Below, one piece after another: positions 1 through 7,953 of a DNA stretch of 19,703 bases. The notes beneath the pieces are model-generated. The model did not search any database and had not been told where the DNA came from. It saw only the letters and a program-made list of their open reading frames with translations. Made by a program: the position numbers and the translations under genes. This DNA comes from Arenibacter sp963972175 (GTDB lineage Bacteria; Bacteroidota; Bacteroidia; Flavobacteriales; Flavobacteriaceae), in NCBI GenBank assembly GCA_963972175.1, contig CAXAVP010000052.1, forward strand, positions 1 to 19,703, written 5' to 3'. Within the stretch, counting starts at the first letter, position 1; the number at the start of each line of letters is the position of its first letter.

Positions 1-1426
1 TGCGTTTTACATATTTGTTGGCAGGTTCAAAATTGGTAACCTTCATGTTTTCGGCATCCCACAATAGGCGTTTTCTGCCGTTGTATTTGGAGCCGCCCCA
101 GAAACTGGATTTATCGGCATTGGGGTCTACTTCAAAATAGGCTTTAAGAGCTAGGTTTCCAATAAGGATACTCTCTGTAAACGGACCGGCGTAATCAAAG
201 GATGAGCTGGTCTCGGCATTGCCGTAACCTGCCATACAAGCGTTTACCCATTGTAGGTAATGTCCTTCCGGTACACGTGCAATGGTTTCCTCCACTTCAA
301 ATTGCTCGTTAAGCGTTAGCGGGAGCAGTCTTGGGTTGGCCCCATAGCAATCTGCCAATAGTTTTCCTTTGGTTCCTATAAAAAGAACGCCACCATCCCA
401 GTTGCCCAAGGCTTCGTCATCGCCCATTTCATCTGGTCTTTCAGGTAGCAGTCCGCCATCCATCCAAGTTACTTTTACGGTGCCCTTGCCATCGGTTCTT
501 GGATAGCTGAGGTGTATTTTACTGGAGTTGGGGAAACTTTTGGGGTAATCTGCGGTTTCAAATTTGCCTTTAAAGGAGTCGGAAACACTACATTCAACCT
601 GATTGGGGTAAAGTATAGGCAATATTCTGTATACCGGGTCCATGATATGGCAGGCCATATCTCCTAGGGCCCCTGTTCCAAAGTCGGACCATCCCCTCCA
701 ATCAAAAGGTAGGTAGGCATCGTTGTAATCTCTCATTTCGGCGGTTCCCAACCATAGGTCCCAATTTAATCCCTTTGGAATTCTATCTTTTTTAGTGGGG
801 GTCTGTAGTGCCTGTGGCCATATGGCCCTATTGGTCCAGCATTTCACGGTGTGTACATCGCCAATGATACCGGTATCATATATTTCCTTCATTTTTCTAA
901 CGCCGTCGCCAGAGCCTCCCTGGTTGCCCATTTGGGTAACCACTTTGAATTTTTTAGCGGCTTCGGTTAACATTCTGGCCTCCCAAATGTCGTGGGTTAG
1001 GGGCTTTTGAACATATACGTGTTTGCCCATTTCCATCGCCATATAAGCGGCTACAGCATGATTGTGGTCTGGTGTGGATACCGATACGGCATCAATATTG
1101 TCCTTCTCGTTTTCCAGCATTTTTCTGAAATCGGCATAGTATTTTGCCTTGGGGAAATTTTTTCTGGATTCCACAGCCTGTCGGTCATCCACATCGCAAA
1201 GCCCTACAATATTGACGTTGGGACTTTCTGCAAAGGAAGCAATATCACTTCTACCTTTTCCGCCAGCTCCTATACCGGCAATGTTCAGTTTGTCACTTGG
1301 GGCAACAAAGCCAGGACCTCCCAATACGTGTCGTGGTACGATCATAAATCCGGCAGTTGCCAAGCCGGTGCCTTTAATAAAATCTCGTCGCGAATTGTTA
1401 CTAAATGCGGTCTTCTTTTTGGACAT
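1..1426 (-). CDS. Gfo/Idh/MocA family oxidoreductase, Tat-exported, 3' end beyond window
   Basis: The reading frame starts at ATG 1426 and stays open to the left edge (475 residues visible), so the C-terminus is missing. Residues 12-19 read SRRDFIKG, a twin-arginine signal followed by a hydrophobic stretch, so export by Tat as a folded, cofactor-loaded protein is likely. A Rossmann dinucleotide-binding loop GIGAGG lies at 51-56. K141 in QKPLTH occupies the place of the family's EKP lysine. Further on, GALGDMACHIMDP is typical of the large bacterial-type subgroup with a C-terminal oxidoreductase domain. Family members are NAD(P)-dependent sugar or polyol dehydrogenases, and some Tat-exported ones act on glycosides. 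It is transcribed divergently from the cytochrome/PA14 lipoprotein at 1723, which suggests a shared role in carbohydrate oxidation. The family call is firm; the substrate cannot be read from sequence. Confidence 0.93.
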   Translation of the reverse strand, partial: MSKKKTAFSNNSRRDFIKGTGLATAGFMIVPRHVLGGPGFVAPSDKLNIAGIGAGGKGRSDIASFAESPNVNIVGLCDVDDRQAVESRKNFPKAKYYADFRKMLENEKDNIDAVSVSTPDHNHAVAAYMAMEMGKHVYVQKPLTHDIWEARMLTEAAKKFKVVTQMGNQGGSGDGVRKMKEIYDTGIIGDVHTVKCWTNRAIWPQALQTPTKKDRIPKGLNWDLWLGTAEMRDYNDAYLPFDWRGWSDFGTGALGDMACHIMDPVYRILPILYPNQVECSVSDSFKGKFETADYPKSFPNSSKIHLSYPRTDGKGTVKVTWMDGGLLPERPDEMGDDEALGNWDGGVLFIGTKGKLLADCYGANPRLLPLTLNEQFEVEETIARVPEGHYLQWVNACMAGYGNAETSSSFDYAGPFTESILIGNLALKAYFEVDPNADKSSFWGGSKYNGRKRLLWDAENMKVTNFEPANKYVKR

Positions 1427-1722
1427 AATATTCGTATGTTTTTCTGTTTTTTAAAAATGCAGTTGAATTTAAATTAAATTTTCGTAACAAGCATATAGAT
1501 GTTTTGTTATATTTTTTGAATATTTTGTTAAATTTTTAATTTCTAAGCGGTTTTGTTGTGATTAATAGTTCTCAGTGTTCTTGCTTAAGGTCTGTTGCTA
1601 AGCACTCTTAGAGGGGGTGTTGGGTTAGGGGTAGCTCACGTTTAAAGAATTATTAATCGTTTAGCCCTCTGTTAATTTATTTGTAAACTTGTTTAGTGAA
1701 AACATATATAATCAATTGTCAA
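1427..1722. promoter_or_regulatory. Divergent intergenic region between oxidoreductase and cytochrome lipoprotein
   Basis: This AT-rich gap separates two divergent genes, so it must carry both promoters. The plus-strand side has a recognisable -7 element at 1676-1683. I found no perfect TAnnTTTG box for the minus-strand gene. AGAGGG at 1610-1615 and CCCTCT at 1665-1670 are complementary, but 49 bases apart, so a hairpin is doubtful. No convincing small gene is seen. Confidence 0.5.
1676..1683 (+). promoter_or_regulatory. Probable -7 promoter element for the cytochrome/PA14 gene
   Basis: TTTATTTG differs by one base from the Bacteroidota -7 consensus TAnnTTTG. Its downstream flank, ATTTGTAAACT followed shortly by TTTAG, matches the flank of the suf promoter at 5056-5072, which supports it. 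Transcription would start near 1690. That leaves almost no leader for a GTG start at 1696 but about 30 bases for the ATG at 1723. Confidence 0.4.
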
Positions 1723-4647
1723 ATGATCTATTCCAAATTTCTTTCCCTCTGTCTTGTTTTAATTTGTGTTGGCCTTAGCCTTTCTTGCGAGAACAAGGTG
1801 AATTATGACCGTCCTATGGATACTTGGGTGTTTAGGTCTGTTATGGATAAACAGCCAAGGATGTTGACAGTGGCTTTGGATGAAGATTTGTACACTTGTT
1901 ATAGTCTTCAAACCGGGAATTTGTACAAAGTATGGACAGGGGGTGTCAATTATGAAGGCGCTGTATATACTACGGCACATGGTGTTCAGCCTTCGAGTTT
2001 TGGCTTTGCATACCTACAAGATGATTCTGCTGAAACACAGTGGAGGCTTAAATCTATAACAGGAACTGAAATCCCTAAGGTAAATTATTTGGGCTATTCT
2101 ATGATTAATGGACAGGTGGCCATTGATATGGAGTTAATTGCCAAGTCGGGAGAATCGATCAAGATTCGGGAAATTCCGGAGTACGGAAGTGAACAAGGGC
2201 GTGCTGGTTTTATTAGGACCTTTATAATCTTGGGAAAAACTTCTGAAGATCTGATTCCGATGTTAAGCTATCGGCCAGAGGAAGCAATTGTATTCAAAGA
2301 GGTTCTCCTTGGAGGGGGGAGAACCCAGGATGGGGCTTATTTGGAGTTGTCCGGTGAGACAACGGTAAAGACTTATTTTAACGCGGTTTCTGAAAACTGG
2401 AAGGAGCCTATTTTAGAAGGCTCTGGGATGATCTCCAATGGGATGAAGCTTGTTCGGCAAAATGATTGTAGTGCTTGCCACCTTGAACAGGAGAATCTTG
2501 TTGGTCCGGCCTATGATTCCATTGCAAAAAGATATCCATTTAACTGGCAAACAATAGATATGTTGGCAGATAAAATTAGAATGGGTGGTGCAGGTAATTG
2601 GGGTGCTACGGCTATGTCTGCCCATCCAGATCTATCTAGGTCGGAAGTACAGGAAATGGCTTATTATATTTTGTCTTTGGACGCTGAGCCAGAACCTCGG
2701 GAAAGGGTGGTGGATATTGGTCTAAACACGCCCGACGTTACTTTTACGCTGGATGATAAGGATAGAAGGGGTGGGGACAGAAGAGTAAAACGGGCCGGGA
2801 CTGCGGTTAATTTTTACCTAGTGAATGATAGTGGTGATCTTTATGAAGACCTTACGTCCAGCACATTGCCCATAATGAACGGAATTGCACCTGCTATTCA
2901 TTTGCCTACTTCTGGGGTCTTGGGGGAAATCCAGGAGAATTTTTATGTAGAGTTCAAGGGATATATAAAATCAGAACAAAACACCGAAAAGACCTTTAGG
3001 TTAATCAGCGACGATGGTTCTGTACTAAAGCTTAATGGTTCTGAAGTTATAGATAATAGAGGATTTCACGCACCGGAAGCGGTAACTTCCAAAGCCGATT
3101 TGACCAAGGGTTGGAATGAGTTTTTGCTGCAGTTTCAGCAAGGGGGAGGGGGATATGGTCTTTCCTTGCAGTGGTCGGACGATGGAGAGCAGTTTACAGT
3201 TGTTCCGGATTCTGTGTTTTTTCATGATGCCACTGCATTTAGGGAATTGCTGCCATATGTGCCCAAAAAGATCAGTAATATGCCAGGAGACCAAATGCCT
3301 TTGAATGCCGTGCATCCATCATTTGATATGTATCAGGCAAAACCATCCGCATTTCAGCCAAGGGTAGGTGGCATAGACTTTATAGACCACAATAAGATGG
3401 TCATTTGTACCTGGGATGCTACAGGCTCTGTGTATATCTTGAAGAATTACAACACAAAAGACCCGGAGGCCATAGAAGTGAAGCAAATAGCAAAGGGACT
3501 GGCTGAGCCCTTGGGAATAAAAGTAGTGGATGGCGAGTTGTATGTGTTGCAAAAACAAGAGCTTACCAAGCTGGTAGATACCAATGGAGACGAAATTATT
3601 GATGTGTATCAAAAAGTATGCGATTCGTGGAACGTTACTTCGCATTATCATGAATTTGCCTTTGGACTTGTGTATAAGGACGGTAGTTTTTATGCTACCC
3701 TTGCTACGGATTTGGGCTCGGAGTTCAAAGATGTAAAGGACCGTGGGAAGGTGGTGAGAATTAGTAAAGACGGTAGTGAAGTAGAAGTTGTTGCTGAAGG
3801 CTTTAGAACTCCCAATGGTATAGCCGAAGGGCCTGATGGTGCCTTGTATGTGTCGGACAATCAGGGTAATTGGATACCCACAAGTAAAATTGTACGTGTA
3901 GAAAAAGGTAAGTTTTATGGATTTAAATACGCAGATTGGCAGCGTGTTAAGGATTATAAGGAGGATCCTCCACTTGTATGGTTGCCCCATGGTGAAATAA
4001 GTAATTCCCCTAGCCAGCCTGCTATTCTAAATATAGGACCTTACAAGGATCAAATGATTCATGGTGATGTTACCCATGGGGGAATAAAAAGGGTGTTCGT
4101 TGATGAGGTGGATGGCGTAAAGCAGGGAGCTGTCTTTCGGTTTATGCAAGGGTTGGATGCAGGTATAAATAGGACGGTTTGGGGGCCGGATGGAAACCTT
4201 TATGCAGGTGGAGTGGGGTCTGGGGGAAATTGGCGGCACGAAGGTCGACTTTGGTACGCGTTGCATCGCTTTGAGTTTAATGAAAAAACTACCTTCGAAA
4301 TGTTGGCCGTCCGAGCAAAAAGCAAGGGTATGGAAATTGAATTTACACAGCCTATTGCAGCGGGGGAGTTGGTGGGCGCCAATTCCTTTGAGGTGCAGCA
4401 ATATCATTACCGGGCAACGGAAGAATACGGTGGTCCAAAGTTGGGAGAGGAAGAGCTCAAGGTTAAGTCGGTTGAGCTTTCCGCAGATCGAAAAAAAGTG
4501 TTCTTGGAGATTGAAGGGACTCAAGAAAATAAAGTGGTTTATATACGTATAGCGCAACCCTTAAAAAGTGAAAGCGGAGGGTCGCTGTGGTCTACGGAAA
4601 CCTGGTATACCATGACCAGAAAACCGGTAGATTCTTCAGAGGAATAG
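1723..4647 (+). CDS. Lipoprotein c-type cytochrome with PA14 domain and sorbosone-dehydrogenase-like propeller
   Basis: About 974 residues from ATG 1723. I prefer this start because it gives a compact lipoprotein signal ending GLSLSC (C22); an in-frame GTG at 1696 would add nine residues and sit next to the probable transcription start. A cytochrome c domain follows: CSACH at about 249-253 binds heme, with a candidate axial Met near 298. A PA14-like domain (about 365-520; FRLISDDGSVLKLNG, WNEFLLQFQQGGGG), often carbohydrate-binding, comes next. A long beta-propeller resembling glucose/sorbosone dehydrogenases (about 540-860; RTPNGIAEGPDGALYVSDNQ) and a C-terminal beta-sandwich-like tail complete it. 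Such proteins are expected to be anchored in the periplasm or on the surface and to oxidise sugars or accept electrons. The neighbouring Tat oxidoreductase fits that. Enzymatic activity and substrate are inferred, not shown. Confidence 0.88.
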   Translation: MIYSKFLSLCLVLICVGLSLSCENKVNYDRPMDTWVFRSVMDKQPRMLTVALDEDLYTCYSLQTGNLYKVWTGGVNYEGAVYTTAHGVQPSSFGFAYLQDDSAETQWRLKSITGTEIPKVNYLGYSMINGQVAIDMELIAKSGESIKIREIPEYGSEQGRAGFIRTFIILGKTSEDLIPMLSYRPEEAIVFKEVLLGGGRTQDGAYLELSGETTVKTYFNAVSENWKEPILEGSGMISNGMKLVRQNDCSACHLEQENLVGPAYDSIAKRYPFNWQTIDMLADKIRMGGAGNWGATAMSAHPDLSRSEVQEMAYYILSLDAEPEPRERVVDIGLNTPDVTFTLDDKDRRGGDRRVKRAGTAVNFYLVNDSGDLYEDLTSSTLPIMNGIAPAIHLPTSGVLGEIQENFYVEFKGYIKSEQNTEKTFRLISDDGSVLKLNGSEVIDNRGFHAPEAVTSKADLTKGWNEFLLQFQQGGGGYGLSLQWSDDGEQFTVVPDSVFFHDATAFRELLPYVPKKISNMPGDQMPLNAVHPSFDMYQAKPSAFQPRVGGIDFIDHNKMVICTWDATGSVYILKNYNTKDPEAIEVKQIAKGLAEPLGIKVVDGELYVLQKQELTKLVDTNGDEIIDVYQKVCDSWNVTSHYHEFAFGLVYKDGSFYATLATDLGSEFKDVKDRGKVVRISKDGSEVEVVAEGFRTPNGIAEGPDGALYVSDNQGNWIPTSKIVRVEKGKFYGFKYADWQRVKDYKEDPPLVWLPHGEISNSPSQPAILNIGPYKDQMIHGDVTHGGIKRVFVDEVDGVKQGAVFRFMQGLDAGINRTVWGPDGNLYAGGVGSGGNWRHEGRLWYALHRFEFNEKTTFEMLAVRAKSKGMEIEFTQPIAAGELVGANSFEVQQYHYRATEEYGGPKLGEEELKVKSVELSADRKKVFLEIEGTQENKVVYIRIAQPLKSESGGSLWSTETWYTMTRKPVDSSEE

Positions 4648-5052
4648 AAGCCGGAGGTTGTTTGGTCCCAGCTAATTTAAATCTTAATAAAGTAAGCTTT
4701 GTATGAGGTTTTTCATGTCACTCCAGTAAATCATTAATTTGGGGCTAATAATTGGCCCTCTTTAATATGGGGTTCTTGTGGGAGGGGCATGGAACGATTC
4801 GCTTAGAGGTTCTGTGGCATGGATATCCATGTTTGGTTAACAAGGTACTTCCCAATTGCTGTAGGTCTCTTTTTTTATGACTCCATTAATTTTATGAGTT
4901 GAAGTTAGGGGGGTGGAATGTCTTGTCTTTGTTCTGTTCTTATTGTTCCTTGGCAAGGCGTACCATGCCGTTAACTTTTGGTCATAGGGAACATTGATTT
5001 TACTATTCGTTATATTAATGTTAGTAAATATGGTAAAACCCTACTTATGTAG
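4648..5052. other. Long intergenic region upstream of the suf promoter
   Basis: No gene is supported here. A perfect 14-base palindrome, CATGGATATCCATG, lies at 4818-4831. A 27-residue ORF (4819-4902) begins inside it and encodes a hydrophobic peptide, but it has no visible promoter or ribosome binding site. A weak GGGC/GCCC hairpin followed by TCTTTAAT lies near 4742-4760 and could be a poor terminator for the upstream gene. I saw no strong rho-independent terminator. Confidence 0.5.
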
Positions 5053-5060
5053 TATATTTG
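5029..5060 (+). promoter_or_regulatory. Promoter of the suf locus
   Basis: A perfect -7 element, TATATTTG, lies at 5053-5060. Exactly 20 bases upstream is TATG (5029-5032), one mismatch from the TTTG expected at -33. This matches the Bacteroidota sigma-A promoter pattern. The predicted start near 5067 leaves a leader of about 22 bases before the carrier gene at 5090. Confidence 0.65.
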
Positions 5061-5089
5061 TAAACTATTTAGATTAAATCCAATTAGCA

Positions 5090-5419
5090 ATGATTAAAGT
5101 ATCTGAAACAGCTAGGGACAGGGTGATGGCCCTCATGGCGGAAGGAGGCTTTGACGCCAGCAAAGACTATGTTAGGGTTGGTGTTAAAAGCGGTGGCTGC
5201 AGTGGTTTGTCCTATGAGCTAAATTTTTCAAAAGAGGCCGGTGAGTCCGATAAGATATTTGAAGATAATGCCGTACGTATCGTAGTAGATAAAAAGAGTT
5301 TTCTTTATCTGGTAGGCACGGTATTGGAGTATTCTGGAGGACTCAATGGCAAAGGATTTGTGTTCAATAACCCCAATGCACAAAGAACCTGCGGATGCGG
5401 GGAGAGTTTCTCTCTCTAG
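5090..5419 (+). CDS. sufA: A-type iron-sulfur carrier protein (IscA/SufA family)
   Basis: 109 residues, the usual length for A-type carriers. The three conserved cysteines are present: C37 in GGCSGL, and C101 and C103 in the C-terminal TCGCGESF. These hold a transferable Fe-S cluster or iron between subunits. The protein is cytosolic and receives clusters from SufBCD for delivery to apoproteins. It is first in the locus, directly behind a strong promoter match. sufB follows after 98 bases containing an inverted repeat. The family is certain; the choice between the names SufA, IscA and ErpA rests only on the suf neighbourhood. Confidence 0.93.
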   Translation: MIKVSETARDRVMALMAEGGFDASKDYVRVGVKSGGCSGLSYELNFSKEAGESDKIFEDNAVRIVVDKKSFLYLVGTVLEYSGGLNGKGFVFNNPNAQRTCGCGESFSL

Positions 5420-5481
5420 CATTACAATGGGGTGATATAAAAATGTACCAATGATAGTGTTGGGGATGATAAATAATTAGT

Positions 5482-5503
5482 CAATTGTTTTAAGGAACAA
5501 TTG
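5482..5503. repeat. Perfect inverted repeat upstream of sufB
   Basis: CAATTGTT (5482-5489) and AACAATTG (5496-5503) are exact reverse complements separated by six bases, ending 14 bases before the sufB ATG at 5518. It could be a protein-binding operator or a small RNA hairpin in the sufB leader. No T-tract follows, so it is not an intrinsic terminator. Its role is unknown. Confidence 0.5.
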
Positions 5504-5517
5504 TTAAATTAAGAAGA

Positions 5518-6963
5518 ATGGCATATACAGAGGAAGAGTTAAAAAAAGAATTGGAAACCAAGGAGTATGAATACGGTTTCTACACAGATATAGAATCGGA
5601 CACCTTTCCCAATGGTCTTAATGAGGAGATAGTGATTGCTATTTCCAAAAAGAAGGAGGAGCCGGAATGGATGACCTTATGGCGATTGGAATCTTTTAAG
5701 ATTTGGAAGGAGATGGTGGAGCCCGAATGGGCAAATGTGAGGTATGAAAAGCCCGATTTTCAGTCTATTTCCTACTATTCCGCACCAAATAAGAAGCCTA
5801 AGTACAACAGTTTGGACGAGGTGGATCCGGAATTGTTGGATACTTTTAAGAAGTTGGGTATTTCTTTGGACGAACAAAAGAAGTTGGCCGGCGTAGCAGT
5901 AGATATTGTCATGGATTCTGTTTCCGTTGCTACCACCTTTAAAAAGACACTTGCAGAAAAGGGGATTATATTTTGTTCTATTTCAGAGGCTATAAAGGAG
6001 CACCCGGAACTGGTAAAAAAATATATTGGTACCGTAGTGCCCCAAAAGGATAATTTTTATGCGGCCCTGAATTCTGCCGTATTCTCGGACGGTTCTTTCT
6101 GTTACATTCCCAAAGGGGTGAAATGTCCTATGGAACTCTCTACCTATTTTAGAATTAATCAGGCAGGTACCGGGCAGTTTGAAAGAACCTTGGTGATTGC
6201 AGACGAGGGTAGTTATGTTAGTTATTTGGAGGGTTGTACGGCGCCATCACGTGATGAGAACCAGCTGCACGCCGCCGTAGTGGAATTAATTGCATTGGAC
6301 GATGCCGAAATAAAGTACTCCACCGTACAAAACTGGTTTCCTGGAAACAAGGAAGGTAAGGGTGGGGTCTACAACTTTGTGACCAAGAGGGGATTGTGCG
6401 AAAAGAATGCCAAAATTTCTTGGACACAGGTAGAAACGGGATCGGCCGTCACCTGGAAATATCCTTCCTGTGTCTTAAAAGGGGATAATTCCATTGGGGA
6501 ATTCTATTCCATTGCAGTGACCAATAATTACCAACAGGCAGATACGGGTACCAAGATGATCCATCTAGGGAAAAATACTAGGAGTACTATTATATCCAAA
6601 GGTATTTCTGCTGGTAAATCCCAAAACAGCTACCGTGGATTGGTACAGGTGAACAGTAGGGCCGAAAATGCCAGGAACTTTTCACAATGTGATTCACTTT
6701 TAATGGGCAACGAATGTGGTGCACATACCTTTCCCTATATTGAGGCAAAGAACAAATCTGCACAAATAGAGCATGAGGCCACCACCAGTAAAATTGGGGA
6801 AGATCAGATTTTCTATTGTAACCAGCGGGGTATAGATACGGAAAAGGCCATAGCCTTGATCGTAAATGGCTTTAGTAAGGAAGTGCTAAATAAATTGCCG
6901 ATGGAATTTGCCGTAGAAGCCCAAAAATTATTGGAAATAAGTCTGGAGGGATCGGTGGGTTAA
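5518..6963 (+). CDS. sufB: Fe-S cluster assembly scaffold protein SufB
   Basis: 481 residues, slightly shorter than E. coli SufB. SufB forms the SufBC2D scaffold on which sulfur and iron are assembled into a cluster in the cytosol. The C-terminal core is intact: C391 in QCDSLLMG corresponds by motif to the E. coli acceptor Cys405, and E420 in IEHEATTS to Glu434. The segment ECGAHTFPYIE and the ending EFAVEAQKLLEISLEGSVG are hallmarks of the family. The start is ATG 5518, preceded by a purine-rich AAGAAG. A hairpin follows the stop codon in the 125-base gap before sufC. Confidence 0.97.
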   Translation: MAYTEEELKKELETKEYEYGFYTDIESDTFPNGLNEEIVIAISKKKEEPEWMTLWRLESFKIWKEMVEPEWANVRYEKPDFQSISYYSAPNKKPKYNSLDEVDPELLDTFKKLGISLDEQKKLAGVAVDIVMDSVSVATTFKKTLAEKGIIFCSISEAIKEHPELVKKYIGTVVPQKDNFYAALNSAVFSDGSFCYIPKGVKCPMELSTYFRINQAGTGQFERTLVIADEGSYVSYLEGCTAPSRDENQLHAAVVELIALDDAEIKYSTVQNWFPGNKEGKGGVYNFVTKRGLCEKNAKISWTQVETGSAVTWKYPSCVLKGDNSIGEFYSIAVTNNYQQADTGTKMIHLGKNTRSTIISKGISAGKSQNSYRGLVQVNSRAENARNFSQCDSLLMGNECGAHTFPYIEAKNKSAQIEHEATTSKIGEDQIFYCNQRGIDTEKAIALIVNGFSKEVLNKLPMEFAVEAQKLLEISLEGSVG

Positions 6964-6976
6964 TGACCATTGTTGT

Positions 6977-7011
6977 TTCCCTGTAGGTGGCGGTTGTGCT
7001 GTAGCAGGGAA
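6977..7011 (+). other. Stem-loop after the sufB stop codon
   Basis: TTCCCTG (6977-6983) pairs exactly with CAGGGAA (7005-7011) across a 21-base loop. A one-base bulge allows the stem to extend by about three more pairs outward. It lies 13 bases after the sufB stop and no T-tract follows, so an RNA-processing, stability or attenuation role is more plausible than full termination. Confidence 0.45.
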
Positions 7012-7039
7012 CAATAAGCCATACATAACAAGATATTAT

Positions 7040-7071
7040 TAAAATGCCATAGGCATACCATTTTATAAAAT
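7040..7071. repeat. Cluster of short palindromes upstream of sufC
   Basis: ATGCC/GGCAT (7044-7056, three-base centre) is nested within TAAAATG (7040-7046)/CATTTTA (7059-7065), and a perfect 12-base palindrome ATTTTATAAAAT follows at 7060-7071. The two hairpins would be mutually exclusive in RNA. AT-rich palindromes arise easily by chance, so the regulatory meaning is uncertain. Confidence 0.35.
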
Positions 7072-7088
7072 AATTAGAATTAAGAACA

Positions 7089-7841
7089 ATGCTGAAAATA
7101 AATAATTTACACGCTAGAGTAGAAGACAAGGAGATCCTGAAGGGAATAAACCTAACGGTAAATGCAGGGGAGGTACACGCCATTATGGGACCCAACGGTT
7201 CCGGGAAAAGTACTTTGGCGTCCGTAATTGCTGGTAAGGAAGAGTTTGAAGTGACCAAGGGCGAGGTGTTTTTGGAGGATGAAAACCTTGAGGATACCGC
7301 TCCCGAAGATAGGGCGCATAAAGGGATATTTCTTTCTTTTCAGTATCCGGTAGAGATTCCCGGAGTATCCGTTACCAATTTTATGAAAACGGCTATAAAC
7401 GAATCCAGAAAGGCCAAGGGCTTGGAAGATATGCCGGCCAAGGACATGTTAAAATTGATTAAGGAAAAATCCGAGTTACTGGAAATTGACAGAAAATTTT
7501 TATCACGTTCCTTAAACGAAGGGTTTTCCGGTGGAGAGAAAAAGCGTAACGAGATCTTTCAGATGGCAATGTTAGAACCTAAATTGGCCATCTTGGATGA
7601 AACGGATTCCGGTTTGGATATTGATGCCTTGCGTATCGTGGCCAATGGGGTAAACAAGTTAAAGAGTAAGGACAATGCCGTTATTGTTATTACCCACTAC
7701 CAACGACTGTTGGAATATATTGTGCCAGACTATGTTCACGTACTGCACAATGGGAAGATCGTAAAATCAGGGAATAAGGATTTAGCCCTTGAATTGGAAG
7801 AAAAAGGATATGACTGGTTGAAACAGGAGGCAGCGGTTTAA
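7089..7841 (+). CDS. sufC: SUF system ATPase SufC
   Basis: 250 residues, typical for SufC. It is a cytosolic ABC-type ATPase that binds SufB and SufD and drives scaffold rearrangement during cluster assembly; it is not a transporter. All nucleotide-binding motifs are visible: Walker A GPNGSGKST (34-42), a family-typical Q-loop region LSFQYPVEIPG, signature FSGGEKKRNE, Walker B LAILDETDSGLD, and the switch histidine in VITHYQRLL. The DETDSGLDID sequence is characteristic of SufC. It begins at ATG 7089 after a palindrome-rich gap and is followed by 130 bases before sufD. Confidence 0.97.
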   Translation: MLKINNLHARVEDKEILKGINLTVNAGEVHAIMGPNGSGKSTLASVIAGKEEFEVTKGEVFLEDENLEDTAPEDRAHKGIFLSFQYPVEIPGVSVTNFMKTAINESRKAKGLEDMPAKDMLKLIKEKSELLEIDRKFLSRSLNEGFSGGEKKRNEIFQMAMLEPKLAILDETDSGLDIDALRIVANGVNKLKSKDNAVIVITHYQRLLEYIVPDYVHVLHNGKIVKSGNKDLALELEEKGYDWLKQEAAV

Positions 7842-7887
7842 TGCCAATGTTGAGAGTTTAAAAGTCAAAATTGAAAATATATCTAAA

Positions 7888-7953
7888 ATGTCAAGTGGAC
7901 TAACAAAGTATTTTGGTCAGAAGACCAGGATTTATCCAACACAGGGCATTTAG
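7888..7953 (+). CDS. Possible 21-residue small ORF between sufC and sufD
   Basis: ATG 7888 opens a short frame that ends with TAG at 7951-7953, giving a basic peptide beginning MSSGLTKYFGQK. It lies inside the sufC-sufD gap and ends 18 bases before the sufD ATG. A/T-rich sequence precedes the start, as for other genes here, but there is no Shine-Dalgarno and no promoter. It could be a leader peptide coupled to sufD, or chance. I recognise no family. Confidence 0.18.
   Translation: MSSGLTKYFGQKTRIYPTQGI
7914..7927 (+). other. Small stem-loop in the sufC-sufD gap
   Basis: TGGTC (7914-7918) and GACCA (7923-7927) are exact complements around a four-base loop AGAA. It lies 44 bases before the sufD start. 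No T-tract follows. It may shape the sufD leader RNA or be incidental. Confidence 0.3.

Noticed and set aside
795..1477. Plus-strand frames within the oxidoreductase region
   Set aside because: They lie opposite a Gfo/Idh/MocA gene whose motifs are clear on the minus strand.
1696..1722. GTG start giving nine extra residues on the cytochrome lipoprotein
   Set aside because: It falls about six bases after the predicted transcription start and lengthens an already complete lipoprotein signal; ATG 1723 fits better, though GTG is not excluded.
3319..3990. Long minus-strand frame (223 codons) inside the cytochrome/PA14 gene
   Set aside because: It is antisense to a well-supported propeller domain, has no recognisable motif and odd composition; long open antisense frames are common opposite such genes.
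4027..4557. Minus-strand frame of 176 codons inside the same gene
   Set aside because: Antisense to conserved coding sequence with no domain or start signals.
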